In this document: positions 15,813 to 26,394 of the stretch, one piece after another
Layout of the letters: each line of letters starts with the position of its first letter
How positions within the stretch are numbered: the first letter of the stretch is position 1
Assembly: GCF_003340565.1 (NCBI RefSeq)
Contig: NZ_QPLK01000001.1
Span: 62,001 to 126,000, forward strand
Reading direction: 5' to 3'
DNA: 64,000 nt
DNA from: Rhodovulum sp. 12E13
Lineage (GTDB): Bacteria > Pseudomonadota > Alphaproteobacteria > Rhodobacterales > Rhodobacteraceae
Position numbers and translations under genes: made by a program
The notes under the pieces: generated by a model
Told to the model about the DNA's origin: nothing
The model's input: the letters and a program-made list of their open reading frames with translations, nothing else
Databases searched by the model: none

Positions 15813-16469
15813 ATGTCCATGATTTCCGCCGCCGACCTGCCGCAGACCATCCCGGTCTTTCCCCTCCCCGGTGCGCTGCTGTTGCCGCGTGCCCGCCTGC
15901 CGCTGCACATCTTCGAGCCGCGCTACCTTGCCATGCTCGACGATTGCATGAAGACCAAGGAACGCCTGATCGGCATGGTCCAGCCGCGCGAGGTGCCCGA
16001 TGGCGCCGAGCGCCGGCTTCACACGATCGGGTGCGCCGGCCGTCTCACAGGCTTCTCCGAGACGGAGGACGGGCGTTACATGATTACCCTGACCGGCATA
16101 TCGCGGTTCCGGCTTCTTCACGAGGTCGACGGCTTCACACCCTACATGCGCGCCGAGGTCGAGTGGTCGGGCTTCGAGCGCGACCTCGGCGGCGCCGAGG
16201 ACGACCCTGGTTTCAAGCGCGAGCGCTTCCTCGATCTTCTGGCACGCTTCTTTTCGGCGCGCTCGCTCTCGACCGACTGGGACAGCCTGAAGGAGGCCGA
16301 GGACGAGCTGCTGATCAACTCGCTCTCGATGCTCTGCCCCTTCGACGTCGAGGACAAGCAGGCCCTGCTCGAGGCGCCGTCGCTGCCCACCCGGCGCGAG
16401 ACGCTGGTGACCCTGATCGAGTTCGCCCTGCGGGGCGGCGGCAACCAGAGCGGCGAGGTGGTGCAATGA
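15813..16469 (+). CDS. LON N-terminal (substrate-binding) domain protein
   Basis: 218 residues containing only the LON/PUA-like substrate domain without protease or AAA domains: [20 protein letters not shown] and [14 protein letters not shown] at the N-terminus, then [17 protein letters not shown] and a helical end. Such standalone proteins are common in alphaproteobacteria; their role is unproven, probably protein quality control. ATG 15813 has a weak ribosome site; ATG 15819 is an alternative. Its stop overlaps the next start by ATGA. Confidence 0.9.
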   Translation: MSMISAADLPQTIPVFPLPGALLLPRARLPLHIFEPRYLAMLDDCMKTKERLIGMVQPREVPDGAERRLHTIGCAGRLTGFSETEDGRYMITLTGISRFRLLHEVDGFTPYMRAEVEWSGFERDLGGAEDDPGFKRERFLDLLARFFSARSLSTDWDSLKEAEDELLINSLSMLCPFDVEDKQALLEAPSLPTRRETLVTLIEFALRGGGNQSGEVVQ

Positions 16470-16693
16470 GCGACGCGCCGCCGGAGGAGCAAGGCGAGGC
16501 CGGGGGCGACGACCTGCACCGCAGTCCCTACGACCGCAAGATGCTCGAGGCGCTGGTCTGCCCGCAGACCCACGCGCCGCTGCGCTACGACGCCGAGCGG
16601 CAGGAGCTGATTTCTCGCGCCGCTCATCTCGCCTACCCGATCCGCGGCGGCATCCCCGTCATGCTGGTCGACGAGGCCCGCCAGCTCGATTGA
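16466..16693 (+). CDS. Trm112-like (UPF0434) small protein
   Basis: 75 residues. The core [16 protein letters not shown] and [19 protein letters not shown] match the Trm112/YcaR family, small proteins that activate methyltransferases in eukaryotes and archaea. The bacterial form here has only one Cys of the zinc knuckle and an acidic N-terminal extension of about 25 residues. It is translationally coupled to the LON-domain gene. Confidence 0.9.
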   Translation: MSDAPPEEQGEAGGDDLHRSPYDRKMLEALVCPQTHAPLRYDAERQELISRAAHLAYPIRGGIPVMLVDEARQLD

Positions 16694-16810
16694 GCGCAGC
16701 GCGGGGCGCGACGCTGTGCCCGCCCGTCGGAAACCTCCTGTTAACCGCGAATCGCGCACCCTGCCGTTGTCATGCCGGTGAAGCCGGCCGGTCAGCGTAA
16801 GGAGCGCGCG

Positions 16811-17128
16811 ATGGACAACATGCACCCGGCCGACGAGCTGGCATGGCTCCGCGGCGAGATCCGCCGTCTTGCCCAGCGCGAGGCGGCGCTCAGGGAGCAG
16901 TTCCTGACGGGCACTGCGCCCGTCGAGGGCGTCGACTCGACGGTAAAGGTGCAGAGCTTTCGCCGCGCGGTCTTCCGGCGCGAGCGGCTGCCCGATACGG
17001 TGCTCTGCGACCCGGCTCTCTGGGAGACGCAGGTCACCCATAGGGTGACGGTCGTGCCGCGCGACGGCGACGGGATGATGGCCGCCCCGAGGCGCGAGGA
17101 TGCGCTCAGGCTGATCGAACCCGCCTGA
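16811..17128 (+). CDS. Conserved-looking small protein of unknown function
   Basis: 105 residues, cytoplasmic, no signal peptide. The N-terminal 35 residues form an amphipathic helix (DELAWLRGEIRRLAQREAALREQ), followed by VKVQSFRRAVFRRERLPD and a short beta segment HRVTVVPRD. AAGGAG lies 7 bases before ATG 16811. It ends 21 bases before the converging ubiH-type gene. I do not recognise a family. Confidence 0.75.
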   Translation: MDNMHPADELAWLRGEIRRLAQREAALREQFLTGTAPVEGVDSTVKVQSFRRAVFRRERLPDTVLCDPALWETQVTHRVTVVPRDGDGMMAAPRREDALRLIEPA

Positions 17129-17149
17129 GCCAACGCGGGGCAGGGGCCG

Positions 17150-18376
17150 CTAGAGCGGCTGACCCTTCAGCAGGCGGGGCATGTCGCCGGCGAGCCCGGC
17201 CGCCTCGCGCACGAAACGGCGGCGCAGCCCGGGCAGGTGGCCCAGCACGCCCATGCCGAGGTCGCGGCCCAGGCGCAGCAGCGCGTTGTCGTTGGAGAAC
17301 AGGCGGTTGAAGCCATCGGTCGCCAGCGCCAGCGCCGCCCGGTCGAAGCTGCGCCAGCGCCGGTGCCGCTCGAGCACCTGGCCGGCGCCGATATCCTCGC
17401 CGCGCCGCCGCGCTTCGGCCAGCACCTCGGCCAGCGTGCCGATATCGCGCAGCCCCTGGTTCAGGCCCTGCCCGGCGATGGGGTGGACGCTCTGTGCGGC
17501 ATCGCCCACCAGCGCCAGCCGCTCGCCCACGATCCGGTCGGCGAGGCTGAGGCCGAGCGGGTAGGAGTAGCGGTCGCCCGCCAGCGAGATCGCGCCCAGG
17601 AAGTCGCCGAAACGGGGGCGCAGCGCCTCGAGGAAGCCCGCATCGTCCAGCCCCGCGATATGCTCCGCAAGCCCCCGCCGCTCGCTCCACACTATGGAGG
17701 AGCGGTTGCCGGTGAGCGGCAGGATCGCGAGCGGCCCGCCCGGCATGAAGAATTGATGCGCGCAACCGTGATGCGGCCGCTCGTGCGCCACCGCGCAGAC
17801 GAGCGCCGTCTGCCCGTAATCCCAGCCCGTGCGCCGTATCCCGGCGCGCTCGGCCGTGCCGCTCGCCTTGCCGTCGGCGCCCACGACCAGCGGCGCGGTC
17901 AGCCGCACGCCGCTCCCGAGCACGACGCCCGCGGCCATCCCCTCGACCGATTGCGCCACCACCGTCTCGCCGGGCCGATGCTCGACCAGGGGCTCCTCCG
18001 CCATCGCGGCGAGGAGCGCACGGCGCAGGTGACGATCCTCCACCATCCAGCCCATCGGGCCTTCGTCCAGCTCGGCCGCGTCGAAATGCAGGAAGAACGG
18101 CGCCGCGCCCTCGCCCGGCCGCCCGTCGCTCGCCTTGATCTCGAGGATCGGCTGCGCCTCGCCCTGCAGCGGGGCCCAGAGCCCGAGTGCCGCCAGCAGG
18201 CGCTGCGAGGCGGCCGCCAGCGCGTAGGAGCGACCGTCGAAGCGGTCGCCCCCCCGCACCTCGGCCGGCAGCCGGTCGATCACGACCGAAGACAGGCCCG
18301 CACGGGCGCAGGCGAGGGCGAGGGCGCAGCCGTTCAGCCCGCCCCCCACGATGACGATGTCGCGGTCGTATGCCAT
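17150..18376 (-). CDS. UbiH/UbiF/VisC-family FAD hydroxylase (ubiquinone biosynthesis)
   Basis: 408 residues of the flavin monooxygenase fold: dinucleotide-binding DIVIVGGGLNGCALALACARAG at the N-terminus, the second FAD motif LALVGDAAQSVHPIAGQGLNQGLRD near residue 285, and the UbiH-family C-terminus. Such enzymes hydroxylate the ring of ubiquinone precursors at the inner membrane. Rhodobacterales often use a single UbiL- or UbiH-type enzyme for more than one position, so the exact ring position is left open. It is divergent from the amidase gene. Confidence 0.88.
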   Translation of the reverse strand: MAYDRDIVIVGGGLNGCALALACARAGLSSVVIDRLPAEVRGGDRFDGRSYALAAASQRLLAALGLWAPLQGEAQPILEIKASDGRPGEGAAPFFLHFDAAELDEGPMGWMVEDRHLRRALLAAMAEEPLVEHRPGETVVAQSVEGMAAGVVLGSGVRLTAPLVVGADGKASGTAERAGIRRTGWDYGQTALVCAVAHERPHHGCAHQFFMPGGPLAILPLTGNRSSIVWSERRGLAEHIAGLDDAGFLEALRPRFGDFLGAISLAGDRYSYPLGLSLADRIVGERLALVGDAAQSVHPIAGQGLNQGLRDIGTLAEVLAEARRRGEDIGAGQVLERHRRWRSFDRAALALATDGFNRLFSNDNALLRLGRDLGMGVLGHLPGLRRRFVREAAGLAGDMPRLLKGQPL

Positions 18377-18482
18377 GCGTGAGACATACGCCCGCGCCGC
18401 GCGATGTCCAAGCCGCTCGGTGCGGCATTGTCCCCGATCGTGGCGACGGCTAGCGTCGCGGCTGCAGCAAGGGAGAGGCCGC

Positions 18483-19811
18483 ATGGGCGACTGGCAGGGC
18501 ATGAGCGCGGCGGAACTCGGCCGCGGGATCGAGGCGGGGCGGATCGACCCGGTCGAGCTGACCGACGCCTTCCTCGACGCCATCGACGGGCACCCCTTCC
18601 GCCGCCGCATCTACGCTCGTGCGACCCCCGCCCGCGCCCGGGCCGAGGCCGAGGCGGCGCGCGAGCGGGCGCGGCGCGGCCTGCGAAAGTCGCCGCTCGA
18701 CGGCGTGCCGATCAGCTGGAAGGACCTGTTCGATACGGCGGGGATCGCCACCGAGGCCGGCACGGCGCTGCTGAAGGGGCGCACGCCCGACCGTGACGCA
18801 CAGGTGCTGCAGACGGCCACGGCGCAGGGCCTGATCTGCCTCGGCAAGACCCACATGACAGAGCTCGCCTTCTCCGGCCTCGGACTGAACCCCGTCACCG
18901 AGAGCCCGCCCTGCGTGAACGACCACGAGGCGGTGTCGGGCGGCTCGTCCTCCGGGGCGGCGGCCTCGGTCGCCTTCGGGCTGGCCGCGGCCGGCATCGG
19001 TTCCGACACCGGCGGATCGGTGCGGGTGCCGGCCGCCTGGAACGACCTCGTGGGGCTCAAGACCACCTCGGGCCGCCTGCCGCTCGATGGCGTGGTGCCG
19101 CTCGCCGCGCGGTTCGATACCGTGGGGCCGCTCACCCGGACGGTCGAGGATGCCGCGCTGCTGCTCGCGGCGCTGGAGGGGGACAGGCCGGCCGATCTGC
19201 GCGGGGTCTCTGCCACGGGGGTCAGGCTGATGAACCTGACCACAAGCGCGCAAGAGGATATCCGCGAGGCCCCGGCCCGCGCCCATGACGACGCCCTCTC
19301 CCGCCTGCGCGCCGGGGGCGTGACGGTGGAGGACGGGGCGGTTCCCGAGGTGGCCGAGGCGATGGACCTCGCCGGCATCCTCTACACGCCCGAGACCTAC
19401 GGCACCTGGGGGCATCTGATCGAGACCGACCCCGACGCGATGTTCCCCCCCGTGCGCGAGCGGTTTCGCGCGGGCAAGGCCCACGGCGCGGCCGACTACG
19501 TCGCCGCGTGGCACAGGCTCGACCGCCTGCGCGCCGCCTATGCCGCTGCCACGGCGGGCCATGACGCGGTGGTGGTGCCCACGGCCGCACTGCTGCCGCC
19601 CAAGCAGGCCGACGTCGCGGGCGACCATGCGCTCTTCACCTCCGAGAACCTTCTGACCCTCCGCAATACCCGCATCGGCAACCTGATGGGCCTTGCCGTG
19701 CTCACCCTGCCCACGGGCCACCCCTCGTGCGGGCTGTCGCTGATGGGCCCGCCCCGGTCGGAGAAGAGGTTGCTGCGCCTCGGCGCGGCGCTCGCCCCCC
19801 TCCTGACCTAA
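18483..19811 (+). CDS. Amidase signature family hydrolase
   Basis: 442 residues with the complete Ser-cisSer-Lys triad: Lys80 in SWKDLFD, cis-Ser155 in SGGSSSGAA, and nucleophile Ser179 in GSDTGGS. Sequence and length fit aliphatic or aryl amidases rather than GatA, whose partners GatB and GatC are absent. GGGAGAGG precedes ATG 18483. It lies between a UbiH-type gene (divergent) and an aminotransferase gene 134 bases downstream. The substrate is unknown. Confidence 0.85.
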   Translation: MGDWQGMSAAELGRGIEAGRIDPVELTDAFLDAIDGHPFRRRIYARATPARARAEAEAARERARRGLRKSPLDGVPISWKDLFDTAGIATEAGTALLKGRTPDRDAQVLQTATAQGLICLGKTHMTELAFSGLGLNPVTESPPCVNDHEAVSGGSSSGAAASVAFGLAAAGIGSDTGGSVRVPAAWNDLVGLKTTSGRLPLDGVVPLAARFDTVGPLTRTVEDAALLLAALEGDRPADLRGVSATGVRLMNLTTSAQEDIREAPARAHDDALSRLRAGGVTVEDGAVPEVAEAMDLAGILYTPETYGTWGHLIETDPDAMFPPVRERFRAGKAHGAADYVAAWHRLDRLRAAYAAATAGHDAVVVPTAALLPPKQADVAGDHALFTSENLLTLRNTRIGNLMGLAVLTLPTGHPSCGLSLMGPPRSEKRLLRLGAALAPLLT

Positions 19812-19945
19812 TTGCCACAAGAGGGTGGCGCGCGCGCATCGCAAAGCTGGACCGGCGCCGCCCGCGCGGCTAGGGTGACGCGGCACGGGGCGGCACAAGC
19901 CCCGGCTGTGAGGCAGTTTTCAAAGATGAGCGGTGCCCTGCGCCC

Positions 19946-21160
19946 ATGATGGCCCCTGAGCGGTTCTCGGACCTGCCGGAATACGCGTTTCCGCGTCTGC
20001 GGCGCCTTCTGGGCGACCGTGCGCCCGGTCGTGCCTCGGGCGCCGCTCCCGTCGACATGACCATCGGCGAGCCGCGCCACCCGATGCCCGCCTTCGTGCC
20101 CGACGTGCTGGCGCGCGAGGCGGCGGGCTTTGCGAAGTATCCGCCGAACGAGGGCACGCCGGGGCTGCGCGGCGCGATCGGCGAATGGCTGGGCCGCCGC
20201 TACGGCGTGCCGGCCGATCCCGAGACAGAAGTGCAGGTCGTCAATGGCACCCGCGAGGGGCTGTTCAACGCCGCGCTGGCGCTTTGCCCGGAGCGGAAGG
20301 GCGGCACGCCCGCCATGCTCATCCCGAACCCGTTCTACCAGGTCTACGCGGTGGCCGCGCTCGCGGTGGGCGCCGAGCCCGTCTATGTCAACGCCACCGC
20401 CGAGACGGGCTTTCTGCCGGATTTCGAGAGCTTGCCGGAAGATGTGCTCGACCGCACCGCCATCGCCTGGCTCTGCTCGCCGTCGAACCCGCAGGGCGCC
20501 GTGGCCGACGAGGCCTATTGGCGGCGCCTGCTCGGGCTCGCCGAAAAGCATGACTTCCTCGTCTTCGCCGACGAGTGCTATTCCGAAATCTGGCGTGACG
20601 CCCCGCCGCCCGGGGCATGGCAGGTGGCCGAGGGAATGGGCCTGCCGCGCGAGCGCGTGGTGATCTTCCATTCGCTGTCGAAGCGGTCGAACCTGCCGGG
20701 CCTGCGCGCAGGCTTCCTCGCCTCGGGTGCCGCCAATATCGCCCGCATCCGGCAGTTGCGCAGCTATGCCGGCGCGCCGCTGCCGCTGCCCATCCAGCAC
20801 GCGGCCGAGGCGGCGTGGCGCGACGAGGCGCATGTCGCGGCCTCGCTGGCGCTCTACCACGAGAAGTTCCGGCTGGCCGACGGGATCTGGGGCGACTGGC
20901 CGGGCTACCACGCGCCGGCGGGCGGCTTTTTCCTCTGGCTGCCGGTGCCGCAGGGCTTCGCCGACGGCGAGGCGGCCACGCTCGCGGCGTGGGAGAGGGC
21001 CGGGGTGCGGGTGCTGCCGGGCACCTATCTCAGCCGCGACACGGCGCGGGGCAACCCGGGGGAGAGATACGTTCGCGTGGCGATGGTGGCCGGCGCGGAC
21101 GAGGTGGCGCGGGGCCTCACCGCCCTGCGCGAGGTGTTCGAGACCGAAGGGACAGGGTGA
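19946..21160 (+). CDS. Class I/II PLP-dependent aminotransferase (possible DapC)
   Basis: 404 residues of fold type I aminotransferase. Seen are [24 protein letters not shown], the NPxN-like [28 protein letters not shown] and the PLP lysine in [17 protein letters not shown]. Overall pattern and size resemble the succinyldiaminopimelate transaminase DapC of alphaproteobacteria (lysine biosynthesis), but similar enzymes have other donors, so no symbol is given. Start ATG 19946 or 19949 (tandem). Its TGA overlaps the ftsK ATG by one base, so the two are coupled. Confidence 0.88.
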   Translation: MMAPERFSDLPEYAFPRLRRLLGDRAPGRASGAAPVDMTIGEPRHPMPAFVPDVLAREAAGFAKYPPNEGTPGLRGAIGEWLGRRYGVPADPETEVQVVNGTREGLFNAALALCPERKGGTPAMLIPNPFYQVYAVAALAVGAEPVYVNATAETGFLPDFESLPEDVLDRTAIAWLCSPSNPQGAVADEAYWRRLLGLAEKHDFLVFADECYSEIWRDAPPPGAWQVAEGMGLPRERVVIFHSLSKRSNLPGLRAGFLASGAANIARIRQLRSYAGAPLPLPIQHAAEAAWRDEAHVAASLALYHEKFRLADGIWGDWPGYHAPAGGFFLWLPVPQGFADGEAATLAAWERAGVRVLPGTYLSRDTARGNPGERYVRVAMVAGADEVARGLTALREVFETEGTG

Positions 21161-24015
21161 TGGCTTATCCGACGAACCAGCGCGATCCGCTCCTCGACAG
21201 CGCCATGCAGGCGGCCATCGAGAAGCGGGGGCGCGAACTCCTCGGCCTGATCCTCCTGGGCGGGGGGCTGGCCTGCGCGGGGGCGCTCGTCAGCTACGTG
21301 CCCGATGACGCTTCGTTCTTTTCGGCGACCGACGCGCCCGCCGAGAACTGGCTGGGCCGTTTCGGCGCCTCCGTGGCGGCGCCGCTGTTTCTGATCGTGG
21401 GGTTCGGGGCGTGGCTGATCGCGGCGACGCTCGGTGTCTGGGGCGCGCGCCTGCTGGCCAATGTCGGCGCCGACCGGGCGCTCTCGCGGGCGATCTTCGC
21501 CCCGATCGCGGTGGCGGCAGCCTCGGTCTACGCCTCGACGCTGGTGCCCGCCGCAGGGTGGGTGCATTCCTTCGGCCTCGGCGGGCTGTTTGGCGACACG
21601 GTGCTGGGCGCGCTGCTCAACATCCTGCCGGTGCAGGCGGCCGAGGGGCTGCGCCTGCTCGCGGTGCCGATCGGGCTGGGGACGCTCGCGCTGTCGCTCT
21701 TCGTCACCGGCTTTACCAGGGCCGAGCTCGGGCGGGCCGGCCGCTTCACGCTCTACGGCCTCGTTCTGGCCTATGCCGGGGTGCGCCACATGCTCGGCCT
21801 CGGCATGTCGAGGACGCGCGACGCCGCCCGGGGCCTCGCCGCCCGCCGGGCCGAGCGCGCCGCGGCCGAGCCCGAGCCGGCCGAGCGCGCATTGGCCGAC
21901 ACGGAAGAGGATTTCTCCGCGCCGCCGCTGCGCGCCCCCGCTGCCGAGCCGCCGGTCACGCGCCGCGAGAAGGGCGGCCGCGGCGGGCTCATCGCCTCGG
22001 TCTCGACCCTGGTGCGCCGCCCGCCCGAGCCCGAGCTGCCGCCCCGCCCCGAGCCGCCGGCGATGGACGACGAAGACGCGCCAACCGACGACCGCATCCG
22101 CGCGCGCATCTCCGACGCGATCCGCGCCCGCGCCCGCACGGGCCGCAACGTCAAGCCCGAGCCGGTCGGCCGGGTCGAGCCGCCCGTTCAGCGTGCGCGC
22201 CGCCCGGAGCCGCTTCTGGTCAAGGTGCCGGGCGCCGTGCCCTCGGCCCCGATGGCGCAGCTCGATGTCGACGAGCCGCCGCTCACCCGCCCCGCTCCCG
22301 TGCCCGAGCCGGCCGACATCGGGGAAGACGCGCCCGCCGGAACAGAGCCGATCGAGCCGCCGGTCGCTGCCGCGCCCCGCGTCGCGCCCGCCCCGGAGCC
22401 GAGGGCCGTCGTCCAGCACCCGCCGCGGCGCAGCCCCGCCCCGTCACGCCGGGCCCAGCAGGAGGCGCAGCCCGCGCTGGCCTTTGACCCGGGCGAGGCC
22501 GCCTACGAAGTGCCGCCGCTCTCGCTGCTGACGAGCCCCGACAAGGTGGTCCGCCACGTCCTGCCCGACGAGGCGCTCGAGGAAAACGCCCGCATGCTCG
22601 AGACGGTGCTCGACGATTACGGCGTCAAGGGCGAGATCGTGTCGGTCCGACCCGGCCCGGTCGTGACGATGTACGAGCTCGAGCCCGCGCCGGGCCTCAA
22701 GGCCAGCCGCGTGATCGGGCTGGCCGACGACATCGCGCGCTCGATGTCGGCGCTCTCGGCCCGCGTCTCGACCGTGCCGGGCCGCTCGGTGATCGGGATC
22801 GAGCTGCCCAACGCCCATCGCGAGAAGGTGCTGCTGCGCGAGCTCCTGTCGACGCGCGACTACGGCGACAGCTCGGCCAAGCTGCCGCTCGCGCTGGGCA
22901 AGAACATCGACGGCACGCCGGTCGTGGCCAACCTCGCCAAGATGCCCCACCTGCTGATCGCGGGCACCACCGGCTCGGGCAAGTCGGTGGCGATCAACAC
23001 GATGATCCTCTCGCTGCTCTATCGCCTGACGCCCGACGAGTGCCGCCTCATCATGATCGACCCCAAGATGCTGGAACTGTCCGTCTACGACGGCATCCCG
23101 CACCTGCTCTCTCCCGTCGTGACGGACCCCAAGAAGGCTGTCGTGGCCCTGAAATGGGTCGTGGCCGAGATGGAGGAGCGTTACCGCAAGATGTCGAAGA
23201 TGGGGGTTCGCAACATCGAGGGCTACAACGGCCGGGTGCAGGACGCGCTCGACCGCGGCGAGATGTTCTCCCGCACCGTGCAGACCGGCTTCGACGACGA
23301 GACCGGCGAGCCCGTGTTCGAAACGGAAGAGTTCGCGCCGGAGAAGCTGCCCTACATCGTGGTCATCGTCGACGAGATGGCCGACCTGATGATGGTCGCC
23401 GGCAAGGAGATCGAGGCCTGCATCCAGCGCCTGGCGCAGATGGCGCGCGCCTCGGGCATCCATCTCATCATGGCCACGCAGCGCCCCTCGGTCGACGTCA
23501 TCACCGGGACGATCAAGGCCAACTTCCCCACGCGCATCTCCTTCCAGGTGACGTCGAAGATCGACAGCCGCACCATCCTGGGCGAGATGGGGGCCGAGCA
23601 ACTTCTGGGCATGGGCGACATGCTCCACATGGCCGGCGGCGGGCGGATCAGCCGCGTGCACGGCCCCTTCGTGTCGGACGAGGAGGTGGAGGAGATCGTG
23701 AGCCACCTCAAGGCGTGGGGGCCGCCCGTCTATGTGGGCAGCGTGCTCGAGGGCCCCGACGAGGACCGCGAGAGCGACATCGACGCGGTGCTGGGGCTTT
23801 CGACCGGCGGCAACACCGGAGGCGACGACGCGCTCTACGACCAGGCGGTGGCCATCGTCGCCAAGGACCGGAAGTGCTCGACCTCCTACATCCAGCGCAA
23901 GCTCGCCATAGGCTACAACAAGGCTGCGCGCCTCGTGGAGCAGATGGAGGAAAACGGCGTCGTCGGCCCGTCCAACTCCGTCGGCAAGCGCGAGATCCTC
24001 GTCCCTGAGCCCTGA
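21160..24015 (+). CDS. ftsK: DNA translocase FtsK
   Basis: 951 residues. Four N-terminal membrane helices (within residues 25-200) anchor it at the septum. A long Pro/Ala/Glu/Arg-rich linker follows (about 225-440). The motor domain has Walker A GTTGSGKS at 602-609 and Walker [16 protein letters not shown]. The C-terminal winged-helix gamma domain ([21 protein letters not shown]) reads KOPS sites. It pumps DNA to align dif sites for XerCD before division. It overlaps the aminotransferase stop and is followed by lolA, a common alphaproteobacterial order. Confidence 0.96.
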   Translation: MAYPTNQRDPLLDSAMQAAIEKRGRELLGLILLGGGLACAGALVSYVPDDASFFSATDAPAENWLGRFGASVAAPLFLIVGFGAWLIAATLGVWGARLLANVGADRALSRAIFAPIAVAAASVYASTLVPAAGWVHSFGLGGLFGDTVLGALLNILPVQAAEGLRLLAVPIGLGTLALSLFVTGFTRAELGRAGRFTLYGLVLAYAGVRHMLGLGMSRTRDAARGLAARRAERAAAEPEPAERALADTEEDFSAPPLRAPAAEPPVTRREKGGRGGLIASVSTLVRRPPEPELPPRPEPPAMDDEDAPTDDRIRARISDAIRARARTGRNVKPEPVGRVEPPVQRARRPEPLLVKVPGAVPSAPMAQLDVDEPPLTRPAPVPEPADIGEDAPAGTEPIEPPVAAAPRVAPAPEPRAVVQHPPRRSPAPSRRAQQEAQPALAFDPGEAAYEVPPLSLLTSPDKVVRHVLPDEALEENARMLETVLDDYGVKGEIVSVRPGPVVTMYELEPAPGLKASRVIGLADDIARSMSALSARVSTVPGRSVIGIELPNAHREKVLLRELLSTRDYGDSSAKLPLALGKNIDGTPVVANLAKMPHLLIAGTTGSGKSVAINTMILSLLYRLTPDECRLIMIDPKMLELSVYDGIPHLLSPVVTDPKKAVVALKWVVAEMEERYRKMSKMGVRNIEGYNGRVQDALDRGEMFSRTVQTGFDDETGEPVFETEEFAPEKLPYIVVIVDEMADLMMVAGKEIEACIQRLAQMARASGIHLIMATQRPSVDVITGTIKANFPTRISFQVTSKIDSRTILGEMGAEQLLGMGDMLHMAGGGRISRVHGPFVSDEEVEEIVSHLKAWGPPVYVGSVLEGPDEDRESDIDAVLGLSTGGNTGGDDALYDQAVAIVAKDRKCSTSYIQRKLAIGYNKAARLVEQMEENGVVGPSNSVGKREILVPEP

Positions 24016-24156
24016 TCCGGGCGGTGGCGAGGCGCCCGCGGCCCGCACCGTCCGAATGTCGAGGCGGCTCGGCGCTCGCGCGCCTTTCCGCTCGCTGACC
24101 TGCCCGTGATGAACGACGGGGATGCGCGCGCCCGACCCATCCCCTATCTTCGCATC

Positions 24157-24762
24157 ATGTTGACGCGCAGAAGGCTCCTCGCCGCCACGGCCGCTTTCGC
24201 CGCCCTGCCACGGGCGGCGGCGGCGAAGATTCCCCTCGCCGAGCTCTCGGCCTATCTCAACGCCATCGAGACGGCGCGGGGCGAATTCACCCAGATCAAC
24301 GCCGACGGCACGATCTCGACCGGCACGATCTTCATCCGCCGGCCCGGCCGCGTCCGGTTCGAATATGCGCCGCCCGACGAGAGCCTGGTGATGGCCGGCG
24401 GCGGGCAGGTCGCCATCTTCGACGGCAAGTCGAACACCGGGCCAGAGCAGTTCCCCCTGCGTCAGACGCCGCTCAACCTGATCCTGGCGCGCCAGGTCGA
24501 CCTCGGCCGCTCGGGGATGGTCGTGGCGCATGCGAGCGACGGCACCACGACCTCGGTCACCGCGCAGGATCCAGAGCGCCCGGAGATCGGCACGATCCGC
24601 CTCGTCTTCACCGACGATCCGGTGGAGCTGCGCCAGTGGGTCATCACCGACGAGGCGGGGCAGGAGACGACCGTGGTGCTCGGGCGCCTCGAGACCGGGG
24701 TGAGCCTCGGCTCGCGGATGTTCAACATCGTGCAGGAGGCGCAGGCCCGCGGCTTGCGCTAG
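24157..24762 (+). CDS. lolA: Outer-membrane lipoprotein carrier LolA
   Basis: 201 residues with an N-terminal signal peptide carrying twin Arg (MLTRRRLLAATAAFAALPRAAAA) and the LolA fold: ARGEFTQINADGTISTGTIFI, RPGRVRFEYAPPDESLVMAGG and WVITDEAGQETTVVLG. LolA shuttles lipoproteins from LolCDE to the outer membrane. ATG 24157 was chosen because it starts the signal peptide. It lies 141 bases after ftsK, the usual neighbour in this group. Confidence 0.93.
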   Translation: MLTRRRLLAATAAFAALPRAAAAKIPLAELSAYLNAIETARGEFTQINADGTISTGTIFIRRPGRVRFEYAPPDESLVMAGGGQVAIFDGKSNTGPEQFPLRQTPLNLILARQVDLGRSGMVVAHASDGTTTSVTAQDPERPEIGTIRLVFTDDPVELRQWVITDEAGQETTVVLGRLETGVSLGSRMFNIVQEAQARGLR

Positions 24763-24960
24763 GGCGCGCGGCTGGCGGCGAGTGGCCCGCTCGCCCGGCC
24801 GACGTGCAAGGACGCGCCGAAGCAGACCACCGCCATCGCCGCGCAGAGCGGAAAGGTAACGCTCGCCGCTGGCGCCCGTCCGCCCGGGCGACCCGACCGC
24901 CTCGCTGACCGGCGGCGCCCCTGCCGGCGCGGCAGGGGCCGGGCGACGGCGTTGGTCCGC

Positions 24961-25545
24961 CTAAAGCCTGCGGCAGGCCCGCAGTTGCGATTCGTAGGTC
25001 TGGGCGCGGGCGGCGACCCGGTTCGACACGTTCAACAGCCAGCCTTTCGCGTTGTAGGTGCCCCTTGCATAGCCCGTCCAGCCGTCGTGATAGGCGAGGT
25101 ATTGCCGCCGCGTGTCGGACAGGGGGATGCCGAGGCGCCGCTCGGTCTCGGTCATGTACCAGCCCATGAAGTCTGTCGCGTCGCGGATGCGGTCGCGCCG
25201 GGCGCGGCGGTTGCCGGTCAGCTCGCGATACTCGTCCCACGTCCCATCGAGGGCCTGCGAATAGCCGTAGGCGGTCGAGACCCGGCCGACGGGGATCACG
25301 CCGAGCTCCCACCGGAAGGGCGTCTCGGCGTCGCCGTCGAACTTGCTCTCCTGGTGGATGATCGCCATCTGCACCGGCACAGGCACGCCCCAGTTGCGCT
25401 CGGTGCGCTTCATCGCGCGCAGGTACTGGGGCCGCTCGGCGACGATGTTGCACGCGTTGTCGAGGTCGCTGGGCGGGGTCTTGCTGCCGCCGCCGCAGCC
25501 CATGAGGGCCAGCGCGAGCGCCAGCACCACGTAATGTCTGCTCAT
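24961..25545 (-). CDS. Lipoprotein lytic transglycosylase (SLT domain)
   Basis: 194 residues. The signal peptide ends in a lipobox (LALMGCGGG, lipidated Cys), giving an anchored lipoprotein. The SLT-like fold has the catalytic Glu in MAIIHQESKFDGDA and the downstream STAYGYSQALDGTWDEY, with a C-terminal YLAYHDGWTGYARGTYN. It cleaves murein glycan strands to 1,6-anhydro products. The start at 25545 is fixed by the signal peptide. It is divergent from the dodecin gene. Confidence 0.9.
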   Translation of the reverse strand: MSRHYVVLALALALMGCGGGSKTPPSDLDNACNIVAERPQYLRAMKRTERNWGVPVPVQMAIIHQESKFDGDAETPFRWELGVIPVGRVSTAYGYSQALDGTWDEYRELTGNRRARRDRIRDATDFMGWYMTETERRLGIPLSDTRRQYLAYHDGWTGYARGTYNAKGWLLNVSNRVAARAQTYESQLRACRRL

Positions 25546-25711
25546 CCTGCCTGTCCGTGTTCTTGCGTGACCGGATTCTTCTCGGGCCAGTCTAGCCCAG
25601 ATCGGCCGCGAAGGAAACGACGCACGCTGCCCCGCGACGCCGCCGGGCACGGAACAAGGGGGGCCGCCGGCCGTTGCCGCTGCGACAGCAGAGCGAGAAG
25701 GAGGAAGACCC

Positions 25712-25915
25712 ATGTCGGTAGCGCGCGTGACGGAAATCTCGGCGACCTCGCCCGAGAGCTTCGACGAGGCGGTGAAGGCGGGCATCGAGCGGGCCAACAA
25801 GACGCTCCGCAACGTCGAGGGCTGCTGGATCAAGGACATGAACGTCCAGGTCGAGAATGGCGCGGTCAAGGGCTACAGGGTCAACATGGCCGTGACCTTC
25901 GTGCTCGACGACTGA
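25712..25915 (+). CDS. Dodecin
   Basis: 67 residues matching the dodecin fold: VARVTEISATSPESFDEAVKAGIERANKTLRNVEG, then a conserved aromatic region and a final YRVNMAVTFVLDD strand. Dodecins form hollow dodecamers that store flavin (or CoA) and buffer free cofactor. AGAAGGAGG precedes ATG 25712. A strong hairpin follows the stop. The gene is monocistronic. Confidence 0.95.
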   Translation: MSVARVTEISATSPESFDEAVKAGIERANKTLRNVEGCWIKDMNVQVENGAVKGYRVNMAVTFVLDD

Positions 25916-25941
25916 GCGCGCGGCCCGGCCGGAGACGATAA

Positions 25942-25968
25942 CGCCGCGCCCGGGGGCCGGGCGCGGCG
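25942..25968. terminator. Strong hairpin between dodecin and cold-shock genes
   Basis: CGCCGCGCCCGG-GGG-CCGGGCGCGGCG is a perfect 12-bp stem with a 3-base loop, flanked by ATAA and ATCATT. It lies 26 bases after the dodecin stop and 47 bases from the end of the converging cold-shock gene and can terminate both. Confidence 0.75.
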
Positions 25969-26015
25969 ATCATTGCGTGCGCTGCGGCCGCGCCGGGGGC
26001 GCGGCGGCGCGAGGA

Positions 26016-26222
26016 TCAGGCGAGAGCGAGGTTGCCGGCCGACTGGCGGCCGTCGCGGCCCGTCTCGAGGTCATAGGTGACCTTTTGGTCGTCGGCGAGG
26101 CCGGTCAGGCCCGAGCGCTCGACGGCGCTGATGTGGACGAACACGTCCTTGCCGCCCTGGTCGGGCTGGATGAAGCCGAAGCCTTTGGTGGTGTTGAACC
26201 ATTTCACGGTGCCAGTGGCCAT
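26016..26222 (-). CDS. Cold-shock domain protein (CspA family)
   Basis: 68 residues with both RNA-binding motifs, KGFGFIQP (RNP1) and DVFVHIS (RNP2), in a single OB-fold. Such proteins melt RNA structure. AGGAG lies upstream of ATG 26222, after a leader in which cold-shock genes often carry regulatory structure; a small stem (CCGC...GCGG) is visible near 26252-26265. The low-GC island begins about 170 bases upstream of its start. Confidence 0.96.
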   Translation of the reverse strand: MATGTVKWFNTTKGFGFIQPDQGGKDVFVHISAVERSGLTGLADDQKVTYDLETGRDGRQSAGNLALA

Positions 26223-26394
26223 CGTGATTTCTCCTATACTCTGCCGCCCGCAGGATGCGGCGGCCCGGCGCGTCAGGGCTGTCGACAGAACTGACGCTCG
26301 GGAAGAGAGGCAGGAGATCGAAAGGCGTAACGTAGCGAGGAGAGGTATGGCAGGTTAGGGGGCGGTTGGCAAGCGGTCAGCGTCAGTTATCGCG